Positions 63,929-64,000 of a stretch of DNA of 64,000 nt are shown here, piece by piece (positions within the stretch are counted from its first letter, which is position 1; each line of letters begins with the position of its first letter). Location: positions 1,364,001 to 1,428,000 of the forward strand of contig JARGXX010000068.1 in assembly GCA_030374765.1 (NCBI GenBank), in the 5' to 3' direction. Source of the DNA: Agarophyton chilense. Its lineage: Eukaryota > Rhodophyta > Florideophyceae > Gracilariales > Gracilariaceae. The position numbers and the translations under genes are program-made. The notes beneath the pieces were generated by a model. It was not told the origin of the DNA. It saw nothing but the letters and a program-made list of their open reading frames with translations, and did no database searches.

Positions 63929-64000
63929 ATGAATGTCGATAACATGGACGCCACAGTAAATACGCCGCCAATAATCGCACAGAGCTGCACCAAAAAGTGC
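63929..64000 (+). CDS. Start of an unidentified protein, cut by the window edge
   Basis: ATG 63,929 opens a frame of 24 codons (MNVDNMDATVNTPPIIAQ...) that reaches the last base of the window without a stop. A TATA box stands just upstream. Too little is present to name it. Confidence 0.45.
   Translation, partial: MNVDNMDATVNTPPIIAQSCTKKC

Noticed and set aside
1-64000. CRISPR arrays, operons or bacterial insertion sequences
   Set aside because: No regularly spaced short repeats, no bacterial gene clusters and no bacterial ribosome sites. All mobile DNA seen is eukaryotic.

Overview
This is a eukaryotic nuclear window, most plausibly from a red alga, although no single feature proves it. 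The right-hand 9 kb holds compact, apparently intronless nuclear genes with close-set TATA boxes: bZIP, dCMP deaminase, Yippee, a nucleus-encoded organellar-type ribosomal protein S13, a PEN-2 gamma-secretase subunit and an RNA-export protein. It also holds a circularly permuted tRNA-Leu(CAG) gene, a gene form known from red algae such as Cyanidioschyzon, some tiny green algae and nucleomorphs. The left 54 kb is a graveyard of LTR retrotransposons of Ty1/copia and Ty3/gypsy types, as expected for a TE-rich algal genome.

Layout. 1-3,050: decayed Ty1/copia pol, plus strand. 3,050-5,395: second decayed copia pol, minus strand. 6,424-13,590: remnant D of a Ty3-like gag/protease, split by a nearly complete copia element C (6,577-11,670) with two LTRs, a 5-bp target duplication matching at 4 of 5 bases, and a primer site matching the initiator-tRNA anticodon arm. 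14,854-15,999: orphan gag on the minus strand. 16,300-28,873 and 41,907-54,481 are two direct copies (A and B) of a ~12.57-kb segment. Each carries the 5' end of an HSP70 pseudogene, a Harbinger-type transposase fragment, a complete 4,957-bp Ty3/gypsy chromovirus E with TSD ACTAC, and a small bZIP-like gene. Between the copies lies the rest of the HSP70 pseudogene, split by an 11.16-kb Ty3-like element F (30,370-41,529). F has ~0.8-kb LTRs, a chromodomain and a long decayed antisense ORF between pol and the 3' LTR.

Gene-bearing end. A bZIP factor (55,218-56,057) is followed by dCMP deaminase (57,393-58,439), convergent with Yippee (58,540-58,881, minus). RPS13 (59,831-60,187, minus) is followed by PEN-2 (60,862-61,404). 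Next comes a protein joining Tho1/MOS11 motifs to an NCBP3-type RRM (61,984-63,129, minus). The permuted tRNA-Leu (63,538-63,628) precedes the start of a further plus-strand gene at 63,929 that runs off the window.

The main discovery candidate is the permuted tRNA. Its 3' half lies upstream of its 5' half, and joining them gives a perfect 83-nt type II tRNA-Leu(CAG) whose join falls inside the anticodon stem. Other leads are the Tudor-like domain in copia C Pol, the antisense ORF of element F, the Tho1-NCBP3 fusion, and the very recent 12.6-kb duplication.
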